DNA from: Lachnospiraceae bacterium
Lineage (GTDB): Bacteria; Bacillota; Clostridia; Lachnospirales; Lachnospiraceae
Assembly (NCBI GenBank): GCA_029225065.1
Contig: JAQXVT010000048.1
Location: 1 to 64,000 of the forward strand
Length of the DNA: 64,000 nt
Direction of reading: 5' to 3'
Shown here: piece after piece, positions 16,892 through 26,646 of the stretch
Layout: every line of letters begins with the position of its first letter
Numbering within the stretch: position 1 is the first letter of the stretch
Notes under the pieces: generated by a model
Told to the model about the DNA's origin: nothing
What the model saw: the letters and a program-made list of their open reading frames with translations, nothing else
The model's database searches: none
Made by a program: the position numbers and the translations under genes

Positions 16892-18691
16892 TTAGCGTCC
16901 AACCTTAACAGAGTCTTTCAGTTCATCGATCTCTGCCTGATCCATATCATAGGAAGATTTTACAACGATATCTCCATTGATAATGGACTGCTCCAGCTCA
17001 TCCAGCTTCGTGCGGATGGACTCCGGAAGCATCTCCTCATAATGAGCATCCTTTACGAGTGCTACACCGCCCTCTTTGAAACCATAGGTCTCTGTTGTGC
17101 CATATGCGAGCTCGCCAAGCATATCCTTCTGAATTGCAAGGTACAGGGACTGTCCAACGTTCTTCAGTGCAGAAGTCGGGATGCAGTCTGCATAGTCGGT
17201 AAGCAGTGCAGCCTGGTCGGAGTCAACGCCGAATGCGTATTTGCCCTCGTCCTTTGCAGCTTCGATCTGTCCAAGACCAGCGTTTCCAGCTACATTAAAT
17301 CCAACATCTGCGCCGCTCTGATACTGGGAAAGAGCAATGTCCTTACCCTTTGTGGAGTCAACGAAGTCACCTACGAATCCAACTGCAACTTCGATATCCG
17401 GATCGATATCAGCTGCACCCTGGATGTAGCCTACCAGGAAGTCGTTGATAACGTTGTTGTCCATACCGCCGAGGAATCCGATGATGTGGTTGTCCGGATC
17501 GATGCCTTCCAGATCAGCGTCTGTCGTCATCATTGCTGCTGCCGCACCTACCAGGTAAGAAACCTCATTCTGTTTGTAAAGTACATTGTAAATGTTGTCC
17601 GGGTTGCCATTTCCTTCGAAATCAAACTGCTCGTCGAACAGGATGAATTTCTGATCCGGATACTCTGCGGATGCAGTTGCCAGCGGTGCTGCCATCTGCC
17701 AGGTACCCATGATGATTACGTCGTATTCTCCGGAATCACAGTAGTCAAGCAGTGTCGGCTCCCACTTGGACTCGTCTGCAGCGGTTCCGCCCATCTGCTC
17801 TACCTTGAAATCAAATACGTCAGAACCAAGCTCGTCGCGAAGTCTGGTCAGACCTTCGTTTGCAGAATCATAGAAAGATTTATCGCCAAGGTTTCCGTTC
17901 AGAAGAAGGGCTGCCTTGTAATGAGTGCCTTCCGGAGCAACAAATGCTTCTGCCTCTGTCTCAACCTCTACTGCCTCAGTAGCTTCTTCCGTTGCTTCCT
18001 CAGTAGCTTCTTCCGTAGCAGCCTCAGTTACTGCCTCAGTAGCTTCTTCCGTAGCAGCTTCTGTAGCTTCCTCGGTAGCTTCTTCTGTAGCAGCCTCAGT
18101 TACTGCCTCAGTAGCGACTTCTGTAGCAGCCTCAGTAGCTTCTTCCGTAGCAGCTTCTGTAGCTGCCTCGGTAGCCTCTTCTGTAGCGGCTTCTGTTGCA
18201 ACTTCCGTAGCTTCCTCAGTAGCGACTTCTGTAGCTGCCTCTGTTACTGCTTCAGTAGTTTCTTCCGTAGCAGCTTCTGTAGCTGCCTCGGTAGCCTCTT
18301 CTGTAGCGGCTTCCGTAGCTTCCTCGGTAGCTTCTTCTGTAGCTGCCTCTGTTACTGCCTCAGTAGCGGCTTCAGTAGCAACCTCAGTTACAGCTTCCGT
18401 AGCAGCTGCAGCCTCAGTAGCGGCTTCCGTCACAGCCTCGGTTGTAGCCTCAGTAGTGGCTTCCGTCACAGCTTCAGTTGCTGCCTCCGTCGCAGCTTCC
18501 GTCGCAGCCTCAGTTGCTGCCTCTGTAGCAGCTTCTGTCGCTTTCTCGGTTGCCTTCTCGGTTGCTTTTTCGGTAGCTTTTTCAGTTGCTGCCTCTGTCT
18601 TCGGAGCCTCTGTCTCCTTCTGGTTTGAACCGCATCCTGCAAGTGAAATTGTCATTGCAGCTGCAAGCACAAACATGGTTGCCTTTTTCAT
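16892..18691 (-). CDS. BMP-family nucleoside-binding lipoprotein with long TEA-rich spacer
   Basis: A 599-residue lipoprotein. Signal peptide and lipobox end in SLAGC (Cys about 20), then comes a low-complexity stretch of about 220 residues made almost only of Ala, Thr, Glu and Val, then a BMP domain from about residue 260 (HYKAALLLNGNLGDKSFYDS) to the end. BMP proteins bind nucleosides (PnrA, NupN) or autoinducer-like ligands outside the membrane and pass them to an ABC permease. The spacer is unusually long and probably lifts the binding domain through the wall. The ATG at 18691 overlaps the stop codon of the upstream ADP-ribosylglycohydrolase gene (ATGA), implying coupled translation, and GGAG precedes it. 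Confidence 0.88.
   Translation of the reverse strand: MKKATMFVLAAAMTISLAGCGSNQKETEAPKTEAATEKATEKATEKATEKATEAATEAATEAATEAATEAATEAVTEATTEATTEAVTEAATEAAAATEAVTEVATEAATEAVTEAATEEATEEATEAATEEATEAATEAATEETTEAVTEAATEVATEEATEVATEAATEEATEAATEAATEEATEAATEVATEAVTEAATEEATEEATEAATEEATEAVTEAATEEATEEATEEATEAVEVETEAEAFVAPEGTHYKAALLLNGNLGDKSFYDSANEGLTRLRDELGSDVFDFKVEQMGGTAADESKWEPTLLDYCDSGEYDVIIMGTWQMAAPLATASAEYPDQKFILFDEQFDFEGNGNPDNIYNVLYKQNEVSYLVGAAAAMMTTDADLEGIDPDNHIIGFLGGMDNNVINDFLVGYIQGAADIDPDIEVAVGFVGDFVDSTKGKDIALSQYQSGADVGFNVAGNAGLGQIEAAKDEGKYAFGVDSDQAALLTDYADCIPTSALKNVGQSLYLAIQKDMLGELAYGTTETYGFKEGGVALVKDAHYEEMLPESIRTKLDELEQSIINGDIVVKSSYDMDQAEIDELKDSVKVGR
17950..18605. repeat. Low-complexity coding repeat (ATEA-type tract)
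   Basis: About 650 bases encode tandem Ala-Thr-Glu-Ala units with Val or Glu variants on the minus strand. Synonymous changes are frequent between units, so the tract is kept as protein and is not a fresh DNA expansion. The antisense frames of this tract give long Ser/Ala/Val open frames that are artefacts. Confidence 0.85.
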
Positions 18692-20094
18692 TTTACAGAT
18701 CTCCACTCATAGGCTTGTTTTATACTTAATAAAGTATCGTCCACTAACTCCTCCAGTTTTATGTTGCGCGCTTCCCGCATATAGGTGGAAAGCTCTGCAA
18801 AATCCGGATGAATCAGTCTTTCTGGAATGATACTCATTCCCCTTTGAATTGCGACCACTGGCAGGATCATACCTGCATTGCAGTCTACATCATAACCACA
18901 CATGGTGATAATCTCCAGTGTTTTTTCATAATCACTGTTTCCATACCAGAGTGCAAAAATTTCACAGCATGCATTCGGATAAGCATGAATCCAGTTGTAA
19001 CGCCGAAACCGCTTTCGACAGGCTGCAAGCGCATCGTGCCAGTCGTCATAAATAAGACAGCACTCATGTGCGAAGCGAATCACACTGTAATACTCACAGT
19101 CTTCCGGGATGACAGAAATCGCAGTTTCAATAATGGTGTGCATGTCCGAATACACAAACGCCAGTGATGTCAGCACCGCGTTGAACACTTCTCCGAAAAT
19201 GCCGTTGTTCGCATGCGAAATCTCACCGTCCGACCAGGCCAGCTGTGCAGCCGTCCGCGCATCGCCCGGAGCGACCATTCCACAGATTCCTCCGCGCATC
19301 TGTGCACCGATCCATTCATTGAACGGATTTGCAAAGGTGCCACTCTCCGGCGGGAGGATTCCCATACGGAGATTTCGAAGCGCAAGCTCTTCTGCCGACC
19401 ATCCGGCCGGGATCAGACCAATCCACCACGAAGCGATATCCTTTGATGTGACGTCATATCCTTTTTCATGAAATGCCTTCAGAAACGCCAGCTCATAGGT
19501 GATATCGTCATTGTAGGTACCGGGTCTTCTGAGATAATCTGTGATCCGACCATACGCTTTATAAAGATTTTCGGAAGTGTAGCCCTCAACCATGGTGCCG
19601 ATTGCTGCACCGATCAGCTGAGACAGCCATCCGGCCAGAACCCGCTCACGGAAATCTTCCGAATCGAGATTGATATACTGCGGCGACGGGAACGTGACAT
19701 GTGCTTCATACTCTCTGAAATCCTTATAGCAGTGGTACGTCCAGTAATCCGAATCACTGTCTTTCTCCATGGTAAGAAGCTTATGGTTTAACTGTGATGA
19801 GATTTGCCACAGAGAAACGCAGTCCTGCGCTTTTGCAGCTGCGATCCCCTCCATCAGAAGATGCATCGTTTCCTCATCAGCACGGTAACCACGGTTTTCC
19901 ATTGCCTGCACGGCTGCCACCATAATACGTTCCGGTGCACCCGAGCCTGGAACATTACTTCCCCACTGAAGCAAAATCTGCTGATCATAAAAATCAGAGA
20001 CACTGAAATTGTCCTCCCAGGTCTGTTCTTCTTCCTCCAGCAGCTTCGGAACGGCATTTTCAAACAGCTCTGCTGCTATCTCCCATGCCTGCAC
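18688..20094 (-). CDS. ADP-ribosylglycohydrolase family protein
   Basis: A 468-residue protein if translation starts at the GTG at 20094, which has AAAGGA ten bases upstream and lies about 35 bases past a good promoter. The C-terminal two thirds (from about residue 155) match the ARH fold: RVLAGWLSQLIGAAIG, the acidic metal motif YNDDITYE, a central SHANNGIFGEVF and a second metal motif GYDVDCNAGM. The first 150 residues are helical and not recognised. ARH enzymes cleave ADP-ribose or related N/O-glycosidic bonds. Sitting first in an operon with a nucleoside importer and ending in a nucleoside hydrolase, it may act on an imported ribosyl compound. Longer starts would cross the leuD terminator and are rejected. 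Confidence 0.82.
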   Translation of the reverse strand: MQAWEIAAELFENAVPKLLEEEEQTWEDNFSVSDFYDQQILLQWGSNVPGSGAPERIMVAAVQAMENRGYRADEETMHLLMEGIAAAKAQDCVSLWQISSQLNHKLLTMEKDSDSDYWTYHCYKDFREYEAHVTFPSPQYINLDSEDFRERVLAGWLSQLIGAAIGTMVEGYTSENLYKAYGRITDYLRRPGTYNDDITYELAFLKAFHEKGYDVTSKDIASWWIGLIPAGWSAEELALRNLRMGILPPESGTFANPFNEWIGAQMRGGICGMVAPGDARTAAQLAWSDGEISHANNGIFGEVFNAVLTSLAFVYSDMHTIIETAISVIPEDCEYYSVIRFAHECCLIYDDWHDALAACRKRFRRYNWIHAYPNACCEIFALWYGNSDYEKTLEIITMCGYDVDCNAGMILPVVAIQRGMSIIPERLIHPDFAELSTYMREARNIKLEELVDDTLLSIKQAYEWRSVK

Positions 20095-20134
20095 ATCACC
20101 ACCGTCCTTTCGGCATATCTTTCTACATTTAAGT

Positions 20135-20163
20135 ATCATATCATACTTATCTGAAAAATCCAA
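20135..20163 (-). promoter_or_regulatory. Promoter of the nucleoside salvage operon
   Basis: TTGGAT (20163-20158) and TATGAT (20140-20135) with 17 bases between. The predicted start is about 35 bases before the GTG start of the ADP-ribosylglycohydrolase gene. A leuD terminator stands just upstream. Confidence 0.7.
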
Positions 20164-20171
20164 GATAAAAT

Positions 20172-20214
20172 GCACAAAAAGAGTGGGATTTTTTGACAAA
20201 TCCCCACCCTTTTC
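20172..20214 (-). terminator. Terminator after leuD
   Basis: On the minus strand AAAGGGTGGGGATTT pairs with AAATCCCACTCTTT, allowing two bulges, and is followed by TTTTTGTG. It ends leuCD and separates it from the nucleoside operon promoter. Confidence 0.75.
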
Positions 20215-20224
20215 CATAAGTTTC

Positions 20225-20710
20225 CTATTTTTCATTGATGTAATTGATCAGACCCTCTGCGTGAATGATCTTCTGCATGAACTCCGGGAAAGCCTGTCCC
20301 TGGAAGCTCGTGCCCTTTGTCTTGTTGTAGATCATACCGCTGTCGAAATCGATCTCCACTTCATCGCCGAATTCAATTCCCTTTGACACCTCCGGACATT
20401 CAATAATCGGAAGTCCGATATTGATCGCGTTGCGGTAAAAGATACGCGCGAATGTTTCTGCAATGACGCAGCTGACACCGGCTGCCTTGATTGCGATCGG
20501 TGCATGCTCGCGGGATGAACCGCAGCCAAAGTTTTTATCAGCAACGATAATGTCGCCTTTCTGAACCTGATGAATGAAATTCGGATCAATGTCTTCCATG
20601 CAGTGTGTTGCAAGCTCTGCCGGATCTGATGAATTCAGATAGCGAGCCGGGATAATTACATCGGTATCCACATTGTCACCGTATTTAAATACTCTTCCTG
20701 ATGCTTTCAT
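20225..20710 (-). CDS. leuD: 3-isopropylmalate dehydratase small subunit
   Basis: A 161-residue small subunit that, with LeuC, isomerises 2-isopropylmalate to 3-isopropylmalate in leucine synthesis. The N-terminal [16 protein letters not shown] and the swivel-loop [12 protein letters not shown] are diagnostic of the short LeuD type. The start at 20710 has AGGAGG six bases ahead; a longer frame to 20833 has no homology. It lies 112 bases after leuC on the same strand and is followed by an intrinsic terminator. Confidence 0.93.
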   Translation of the reverse strand: MKASGRVFKYGDNVDTDVIIPARYLNSSDPAELATHCMEDIDPNFIHQVQKGDIIVADKNFGCGSSREHAPIAIKAAGVSCVIAETFARIFYRNAINIGLPIIECPEVSKGIEFGDEVEIDFDSGMIYNKTKGTSFQGQAFPEFMQKIIHAEGLINYINEK

Positions 20711-20822
20711 GGTAATCCTCCTAATCGTAGCGCAGGATTTCTGCAGTCTCTCTTTTCCAATATTTTCTGCCAGCCGACAGATGAAATCTCTCTTCCGGCG
20801 TATCGCCATGACTTCCGAAGCG

Positions 20823-22091
20823 TTACATGCCAAGCTCTTCCGGCGCGGAAATCTTTCCGGTCACAGCTGAAGCTGCTGCAACTGCCGGGCTTGCAAGATA
20901 TACCTCGGAGCCAACATGGCCCATACGTCCGACAAAGTTCCGGTTTGTCGTGGAAATACAGCGCTCCTTGTCTGCCAGAATACCCATGTATCCGCCGAGG
21001 CACGGTCCGCAGGTCGGTGTGCTCACAACAGCGCCTGCCTCGATAAAGATTTTCAGAAGGCCCTCTTCCATTGCCTGCAGATAAATCGCCTGTGTTGCCG
21101 GGATTACGATACAGCGGATGCCCTTCTTTACTTTACGGCCCTTCAGGATTGAAGCAGCGACACGCAGATCATCGATCCGGCCGTTTGTGCAGGAACCGAT
21201 CACAGACTGATCGATCACGATATCTTCCGTGATCTCATCGATCGTCTTTGTATTCTCCGGAAGATGCGGGAAAGCGATGGTCGGACGAAGTGTGCTAAGA
21301 TCAATCGTATATTCTGCGTCGTAAACAGCGTCCTCATCTGCCTCGAAAATTTTGTATTCCCGTTTGGAGTGTTCCTTCATGTAGGCGATGGCTTTCTCAT
21401 CTACCGGGAAAATGCCGTTCTTTCCGCCTGCTTCGATCGCCATATTCGCGATTGTGAAACGGTCGTCCATGGAAAGATTTGCCACGCCCTCTCCGGTGAA
21501 CTCCATGGATTTGTACAGAGCGCCATCCACACCGATCATGCCGATGATGTGCAGAATCACATCCTTTCCGCTGACCCATTTGGAAGGTTTGCCGATCAGA
21601 TTGAATTTGATGGCGGACGGAACCTTGAACCATGCTTTTCCGGTTGCCATTCCAGCTGCCATATCGGTACTGCCGACACCGGTGGAAAATGCTCCAAGTG
21701 CACCGTAAGTACATGTATGGGAGTCGGCACCAATAATTACATCACCGGCAACAGTCAGACCTTTTTCCGGCAGAAGTGCATGCTCAATACCCATCTCTCC
21801 AACGTCAAAATAATTTGTGATTTCATGCTTACATGCAAACTCACGTACGCATTTGCAGTGCTCTGCAGATTTGATATCCTTATTCGGGATAAAATGATCC
21901 ATGACAAGTGCGATCTTATCCTTATTAAATACATTTTTATTTTTAAATTTGTCCATCTCATGGATAGCGACTGGTGACGTAATGTCATTTCCAAGGACAA
22001 GGTCAAGATCAGCCTCGATCAGCTGACCGGCCTGAACGGATTCCAGACCGGCGGCAGCTGCAAGAATTTTCTGAGTCATTGTCATTCCCAT
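20823..22091 (-). CDS. leuC: 3-isopropylmalate dehydratase large subunit
   Basis: A 422-residue aconitase-family protein of the short LeuC/HacA type. It holds a 4Fe-4S cluster through Cys residues in IGSCTNGR and TCGPCLGG, and has the [20 protein letters not shown] segment typical of the family. The ATG at 22091 follows GGAGG at ten bases; a longer frame to 22151 is not supported. Homoaconitase is a formal alternative, but the neighbouring ilvN, ilvC and leuD make the leucine pathway the clear choice. An intrinsic terminator separates it from ilvC, so leuCD may have its own promoter. Confidence 0.93.
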   Translation of the reverse strand: MGMTMTQKILAAAAGLESVQAGQLIEADLDLVLGNDITSPVAIHEMDKFKNKNVFNKDKIALVMDHFIPNKDIKSAEHCKCVREFACKHEITNYFDVGEMGIEHALLPEKGLTVAGDVIIGADSHTCTYGALGAFSTGVGSTDMAAGMATGKAWFKVPSAIKFNLIGKPSKWVSGKDVILHIIGMIGVDGALYKSMEFTGEGVANLSMDDRFTIANMAIEAGGKNGIFPVDEKAIAYMKEHSKREYKIFEADEDAVYDAEYTIDLSTLRPTIAFPHLPENTKTIDEITEDIVIDQSVIGSCTNGRIDDLRVAASILKGRKVKKGIRCIVIPATQAIYLQAMEEGLLKIFIEAGAVVSTPTCGPCLGGYMGILADKERCISTTNRNFVGRMGHVGSEVYLASPAVAAASAVTGKISAPEELGM

Positions 22092-22128
22092 AATTCTGTT
22101 TCCTCCTGGTATAGTCTGTTGTGATGTG

Positions 22129-22168
22129 TCAAAGCAAAGGTAAGTCCCCAAATTTGCCTGACTCGCTC
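22129..22168. repeat. Partial family A tail module
   Basis: Contains GTAAGTCCCC and TTTGCCTGACTCG without a full hairpin core. Both words recur, in opposite orientation, at 34699-34770, and TACCTGACTCG recurs at 48238-48250. It is in the leuC leader region. Confidence 0.45.
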
Positions 22169-22200
22169 AAAAAATCCCCGGAACCATCTCGCCCGGGGAC
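22169..22200 (-). terminator. Terminator after ilvC
   Basis: On the minus strand TCCCCGG and CCGGGGA arms flank an 11-base loop and are followed by six U residues. It lies 43 bases after the ilvC stop codon. Confidence 0.8.
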
Positions 22201-22242
22201 TTTGGAAACGGGTATCGCCCGATTCAATATGCTGTTTCCGAA

Positions 22243-23289
<1,047 letters not shown>

Positions 23290-23439
23290 TTATAGCTGCA
23301 ATCCGGCCGTAACCCAGAATGTAATCTTTACACAGGCGTTTTTCCCGTGTTGTTCTACAGTCGGACAGTTACCAATAAATTAAATGCTGTGCGATAGCCG
23401 ATGTGAATCCTTCAGACCAGCTTCGTTGTTTGATATTAA

Positions 23440-23937
23440 TTAAAGATACCGGATATCCTCTGCGCCGCGGGAAAGACCTGTGATTCCAGTGCGCGCCAGT
23501 TCGAGAATCTCATATCCGCGGAGAAGCTCCACGAATGCATCCAGCTTTGACTGCTGGCCGGTCAGCTCGATGATCAGAGAATCTTTTCCGACATCGATGA
23601 TGCTGCCGCGAAATACATTTGCGATTGCGATAATGGACTGGCGGTCTGCTGCGTCTGCACGTACCTTTACGAGTACAAGCTCTCTGTTTACACTGCTCTC
23701 CTCTTCCAGTACCTTTATATCTACAACGTCGATCAGCTTTGCGAGCTGCTTGACGATCTGATCCAGGATCTGCTCATCCCCTCTGGCAACGACGGTCATA
23801 CGGGAATACCTCGGGTCGGCTGTCTCTCCAACGGTAAGGCTGTCAATGTTATAACCACGGCGGCTGAAAAGTCCCGCTACACGGCTGAGTACACCGGAGG
23901 TGTTATCAACCAGTAATGATAAAACTCTTTTTTTCAT
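23440..23937 (-). CDS. ilvN: Acetolactate synthase small regulatory subunit
   Basis: A 165-residue ACT-domain protein. The N-terminal ACT domain (LLVDNTSGVLSRVAGLFSRRGYNID) binds valine for feedback control and the C-terminal half (from about residue 80) activates the catalytic subunit. Length and layout match IlvN/IlvH. The catalytic subunit ilvB is not in the window. GGCAGGAG precedes the ATG and a strong promoter lies just upstream with a short leader; no T-box or attenuator fits in that leader. Confidence 0.93.
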   Translation of the reverse strand: MKKRVLSLLVDNTSGVLSRVAGLFSRRGYNIDSLTVGETADPRYSRMTVVARGDEQILDQIVKQLAKLIDVVDIKVLEEESSVNRELVLVKVRADAADRQSIIAIANVFRGSIIDVGKDSLIIELTGQQSKLDAFVELLRGYEILELARTGITGLSRGAEDIRYL

Positions 23938-23973
23938 ATGCCTTTACTCCTGCCTTAAAAAAACTTTCTAATT

Positions 23974-24002
23974 ATTCTACCAATGATTCCTTTTTTTGTC
24001 AA
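23974..24002 (-). promoter_or_regulatory. Promoter of ilvN-ilvC
   Basis: TTGACA (24002-23997) and TAGAAT (23979-23974) with 17 bases between. The predicted start is only about 30 bases before the ilvN ATG, so control is probably by a DNA-binding regulator rather than by leader RNA. Confidence 0.8.
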
Positions 24003-24071
24003 TGCTCAGATTTCCGCGCGCGAAAAACAAATTTCCGCATGAGGAAAACGGAATTCGTCCCCGGCTTTCCG

Positions 24072-24125
24072 TGAAAAAACAGGAAAAAGCCCGCAATGCG
24101 TGTTAAGCTTTCTCCTGTTTTTTCA
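24072..24125 (-). terminator. Terminator after the amidase gene
   Basis: TGAAAAAACAGGA and TCCTGTTTTTTCA arms, both 13 bases and perfectly paired, with a GCTTT/AAAGC extension. The minus-strand right arm itself carries a run of six U. Confidence 0.8.
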
Positions 24126-24168
24126 GGCTGACGGAGGATTTCGAACCATTTCGGTCAGCTGCTATTTA

Positions 24169-25779
24169 TTAATTAAAGTAAGATACAATCGCAGATGCTG
24201 CCGCAGCTGCCATCTTGTCTTTATTTTTATTATAGAACGAGATATCGTCCTTATCGTCGATAAATGCCGTCTCAAGCAGTCCATACGAAACCCCTTTTTT
24301 CTGGCACGTTTTTGCGTTGAACAGGCCGGAGGAAGTGAAAATTCCATTTCCTCTGCCCCAGATTGGAAAACCTGTATTTGAGATTGCCTTTACGATTTTT
24401 TTATCGATTGTCGTATTTTTCTTTGCGGAATTAACGTACATACCGACACCTTTGTATTTACCGTCTCCCTTTTTATCTTTTCCGGATTCAGCGGTAGCAT
24501 TGAAATGGATTTCCAGTATGTAATCATAATCGGTCAGTTTCGGAATCGGTCCGCTTTTCTTTCCTGACATGACCTGATATAAATCATAATTCTGATTATA
24601 AAGTGTAACATTGATAGCCGGGTAAGCGGCAAGCTTCTGCTTTATCAGGGATGCAAATTCACGCGTACACTGATATTCATAGTATGTTTTGGAACCATAC
24701 ACACCGACCGCGCCGACATCGCCCTGTCCATGTCCGGACAAAATAAGCACTTTTGCCTTTGTCACATTTGTCGGAAGTTTATCTGCGACACCGTCTGCGC
24801 CAATTTTTACGCCATTTACAGTTGTGCTTCGTGCCATTCTTCCATCGACAACAGAAAAATAATATACCTTACCGCTGATTGTCTGCCAGCCAGTCTGAAC
24901 AATACCGCTTCGCAGGAAATATTTCCGGTTTCCGGAATGATTCAGCCATCCGGTCTGTTTCTGCTGTACGCCCTGACTGTTAAAATAGTAGCGGGTTCCA
25001 CTGATGGTCTGAAATCCTGTCGCTTTCTGACCATTTACATAATAATAGGTCTTCCCATCAATAGTTTTCCAGCCAGATGCTTTTTTCTGCTTCTCTCCGT
25101 TTTCATTTACCACGTACCCGTCCGGAGTGACTGTCGATGTCAGCATACGGCCCTTTTCATCTACATAATAGCGGTTATCGATCCAACAATTTTTCTGGAG
25201 AATACCGTCCTGCGTAAAATAATAACGATAACCGTAAATTCCTTTCCAGCCAGTCATAGCGCGGCCGCGAATTCCGAGAATTTTTCCATTACTGAAAAAA
25301 TAGGTATTCCCATTATATTCTTTCCAGCCAATCGCTACTGATCCATCTGTCTGAAACAAAAAGCGATAGTTTGTATCTGCCTTTCGAAATCCAACAAACA
25401 TCTTTCCCCTTGAGCCAAGCGCTCCACTTTTCTGAAAATAATAATTTTTGTTATTAATTGTCTGCCAGCCCGTTTGAAGCCGTCCGTACTTATCAAAATA
25501 ATAGGTATACGAACCAACCTTGTAAAAACCGGTTACTCGACTTCCGATTGGAGCTTTTCCCTGTACTGTCGTACGAAAATAGTAATCTTTTCCGTCAATG
25601 GTGTGCCAGCCAATCGCAATTCTTCCGAAATTGTTATAATAACGATAGTAATTGTCGACTTTTACCCAACCTCTTTTTGTAGCTGCCTGCGCGGAGCCAG
25701 TCATCAAAAACAGACTGCAGATCAGTGCAAATAAAACAAATACTTTTCTTGTTTTTCCTTTCCATTTCATAGATTCCAT
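24169..25779 (-). CDS. Secreted N-acetylmuramoyl-L-alanine amidase with cell-wall-binding repeats
   Basis: A 536-residue exported protein. A signal peptide (about residues 1-33, ending SAQAA) precedes about nine repeats of the choline/glucan-binding type, such as IGWHTIDGKDYYF and TGWQTINNKNYYF, spanning about 35-330. The C-terminal 200 residues form a zinc amidase of the Amidase_3 type: HGQGDVGAVG carries the first His and LEIHFNA the second, while LLETAFIDDKDD carries the catalytic Glu. The enzyme should cut the bond between N-acetylmuramate and L-Ala of peptidoglycan. The ATG at 25779 lies after AGGGAG; an alternative is the ATG at 25770. The gene has its own promoter and terminator. Confidence 0.87.
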   Translation of the reverse strand: MESMKWKGKTRKVFVLFALICSLFLMTGSAQAATKRGWVKVDNYYRYYNNFGRIAIGWHTIDGKDYYFRTTVQGKAPIGSRVTGFYKVGSYTYYFDKYGRLQTGWQTINNKNYYFQKSGALGSRGKMFVGFRKADTNYRFLFQTDGSVAIGWKEYNGNTYFFSNGKILGIRGRAMTGWKGIYGYRYYFTQDGILQKNCWIDNRYYVDEKGRMLTSTVTPDGYVVNENGEKQKKASGWKTIDGKTYYYVNGQKATGFQTISGTRYYFNSQGVQQKQTGWLNHSGNRKYFLRSGIVQTGWQTISGKVYYFSVVDGRMARSTTVNGVKIGADGVADKLPTNVTKAKVLILSGHGQGDVGAVGVYGSKTYYEYQCTREFASLIKQKLAAYPAINVTLYNQNYDLYQVMSGKKSGPIPKLTDYDYILEIHFNATAESGKDKKGDGKYKGVGMYVNSAKKNTTIDKKIVKAISNTGFPIWGRGNGIFTSSGLFNAKTCQKKGVSYGLLETAFIDDKDDISFYNKNKDKMAAAAASAIVSYFN

Positions 25780-25933
25780 TTTTCTCCCTGTCTCCTTTTT
25801 GCTCCATATGATCATCCCCGGGGAAAATTCTCCTGAACGCTCCATCTTTTGAGATTCCGGCTTTGCTTTGATTTTTACCCCAGACAGTACACCGCCGCAC
25901 CACGGATAGAACCGGATGCGGCAATTTGTCTAC

Positions 25934-25962
25934 AGAATAACATAGCTCTTCGAAATTTTCAA
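25934..25962 (-). promoter_or_regulatory. Promoter of the amidase gene
   Basis: TTGAAA (25962-25957) and TATTCT (25939-25934) with 17 bases between. It overlaps the stop codon region of the CBS gene. The leader of about 150 bases contains a GCCGCA/TGCGGC hairpin near 25893-25923. Confidence 0.5.
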
Positions 25963-26372
25963 GCGTTTAACTCTTTATATTTTGTATAAAAATACTCGAT
26001 GATACTTTTTCTCGTAATAATACCAATGAAAATTCCATTGTCATCGATGACTGGCACAAAATTCTGATTCAGTGAGGTCATCACAAGATCTTCAATATTG
26101 CAGTTTACATTGACCGGCTGATTGTCCCGCTTTCTTTTGATCTGCCGAAGGCTGATCTCTTCCGCATCATGGATATCATGAAAATCACGGCCTGCCAGTT
26201 CCCACAGGATGTCCCCCTCTGTCAGTGTACCGACGTAAGCTCCCTCCCGGCTGATAATCGGCACTGCTCCATATTTGTGATACTCCATCTTTTCGATCGC
26301 CTGGCGCATTGTATAATCATCGTAGAGATACATAACTTCACTCTTCGGCACCAGATAAAACAGTATGTTCAT
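25959..26372 (-). CDS. CBS-domain protein
   Basis: A 137-residue protein consisting of two CBS motifs (about residues 10-60 and 85-135), for example YGAVPIISREGAYVGTLTEGD and FVPVIDDNGIFIGIITRKSI. Tandem CBS motifs form a Bateman module that binds adenine nucleotides and acts as an energy or ligand sensor. No enzymatic domain is attached, so it probably acts on a partner. AAGGA six bases before the ATG at 26372 fixes this start; a frame extending to 26417 is not supported. It appears to be a single-gene unit. Confidence 0.82.
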   Translation of the reverse strand: MNILFYLVPKSEVMYLYDDYTMRQAIEKMEYHKYGAVPIISREGAYVGTLTEGDILWELAGRDFHDIHDAEEISLRQIKRKRDNQPVNVNCNIEDLVMTSLNQNFVPVIDDNGIFIGIITRKSIIEYFYTKYKELNA

Positions 26373-26450
26373 ACGTATTCCTTCCCGCATCTTTTGTGCA
26401 TTGTATTTTCTCTGCACTTTTTGTGCATGTTGTTCTTTTTGACCGCGTTA

Positions 26451-26479
26451 ATTTTATCACAGGAGGGAATTATATTCAA
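26451..26479 (-). promoter_or_regulatory. Promoter of the CBS gene
   Basis: TTGAAT (26479-26474) and TAAAAT (26456-26451) with 17 bases between. Downstream, the leader holds two copies of TGCACAAAA (26392-26400 and 26419-26427). Confidence 0.55.
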
Positions 26480-26510
26480 GAAAGGGAACGGGGTTTATAC
26501 TTTTTTAAGG

Positions 26511-26554
26511 AAAACAAAAAATCCGGCACCTCCGTTTTTCAGCCGGTGCCGGAT
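26511..26554 (-). terminator. Terminator of the metQ-metN-metI-peptidase run
   Basis: ATCCGGCACC and GGTGCCGGAT arms (26521-26530 and 26545-26554), perfectly paired, followed on the minus strand by TTTTTTGTTTT. A family A repeat lies between the peptidase stop and this terminator. Confidence 0.88.
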
Positions 26555-26581
26555 GATTCACAATGATCCGTTATAAAAAGT

Positions 26582-26636
26582 CAAAAGCGGATATTCGCAA
26601 TCTGCTTTGCTGCTTGCCTGACTCGGTTAAATATAG
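26582..26636. repeat. Dispersed family A hairpin with tail module
   Basis: AAAGCGGAT (26584-26592), loop ATTCGCA, ATCTGCTTT (26600-26608), then GCTGCTTGCCTGACTCGG and TTAAATATAG. One G-U wobble in the stem. This copy is one of the clearest for the core-plus-tail architecture. Confidence 0.75.
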
Positions 26637-26646
26637 CGAATCCAGG

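Noticed and set aside
16841-18628. A 595-codon plus-strand open frame rich in Cys, Ser and Phe, and a second one at 17925-18830 rich in Ser, Ala and Val
   Set aside because: Both are antisense reflections of the BMP lipoprotein and its ATEA tract; the repetitive codons simply lack stops in these frames. No ribosome-binding site or homology.
20094-20235. A longer start for the ADP-ribosylglycohydrolase gene reaching into leuD
   Set aside because: It would span the leuD terminator and the operon's own promoter; the GTG at 20094 has a suitable ribosome-binding site.
25880-25925. A GC-rich hairpin region reminiscent of group II intron ends
   Set aside because: Only a short GCCGCA/TGCGGC stem is present, with no domain V, no reverse transcriptase and no intron boundaries.
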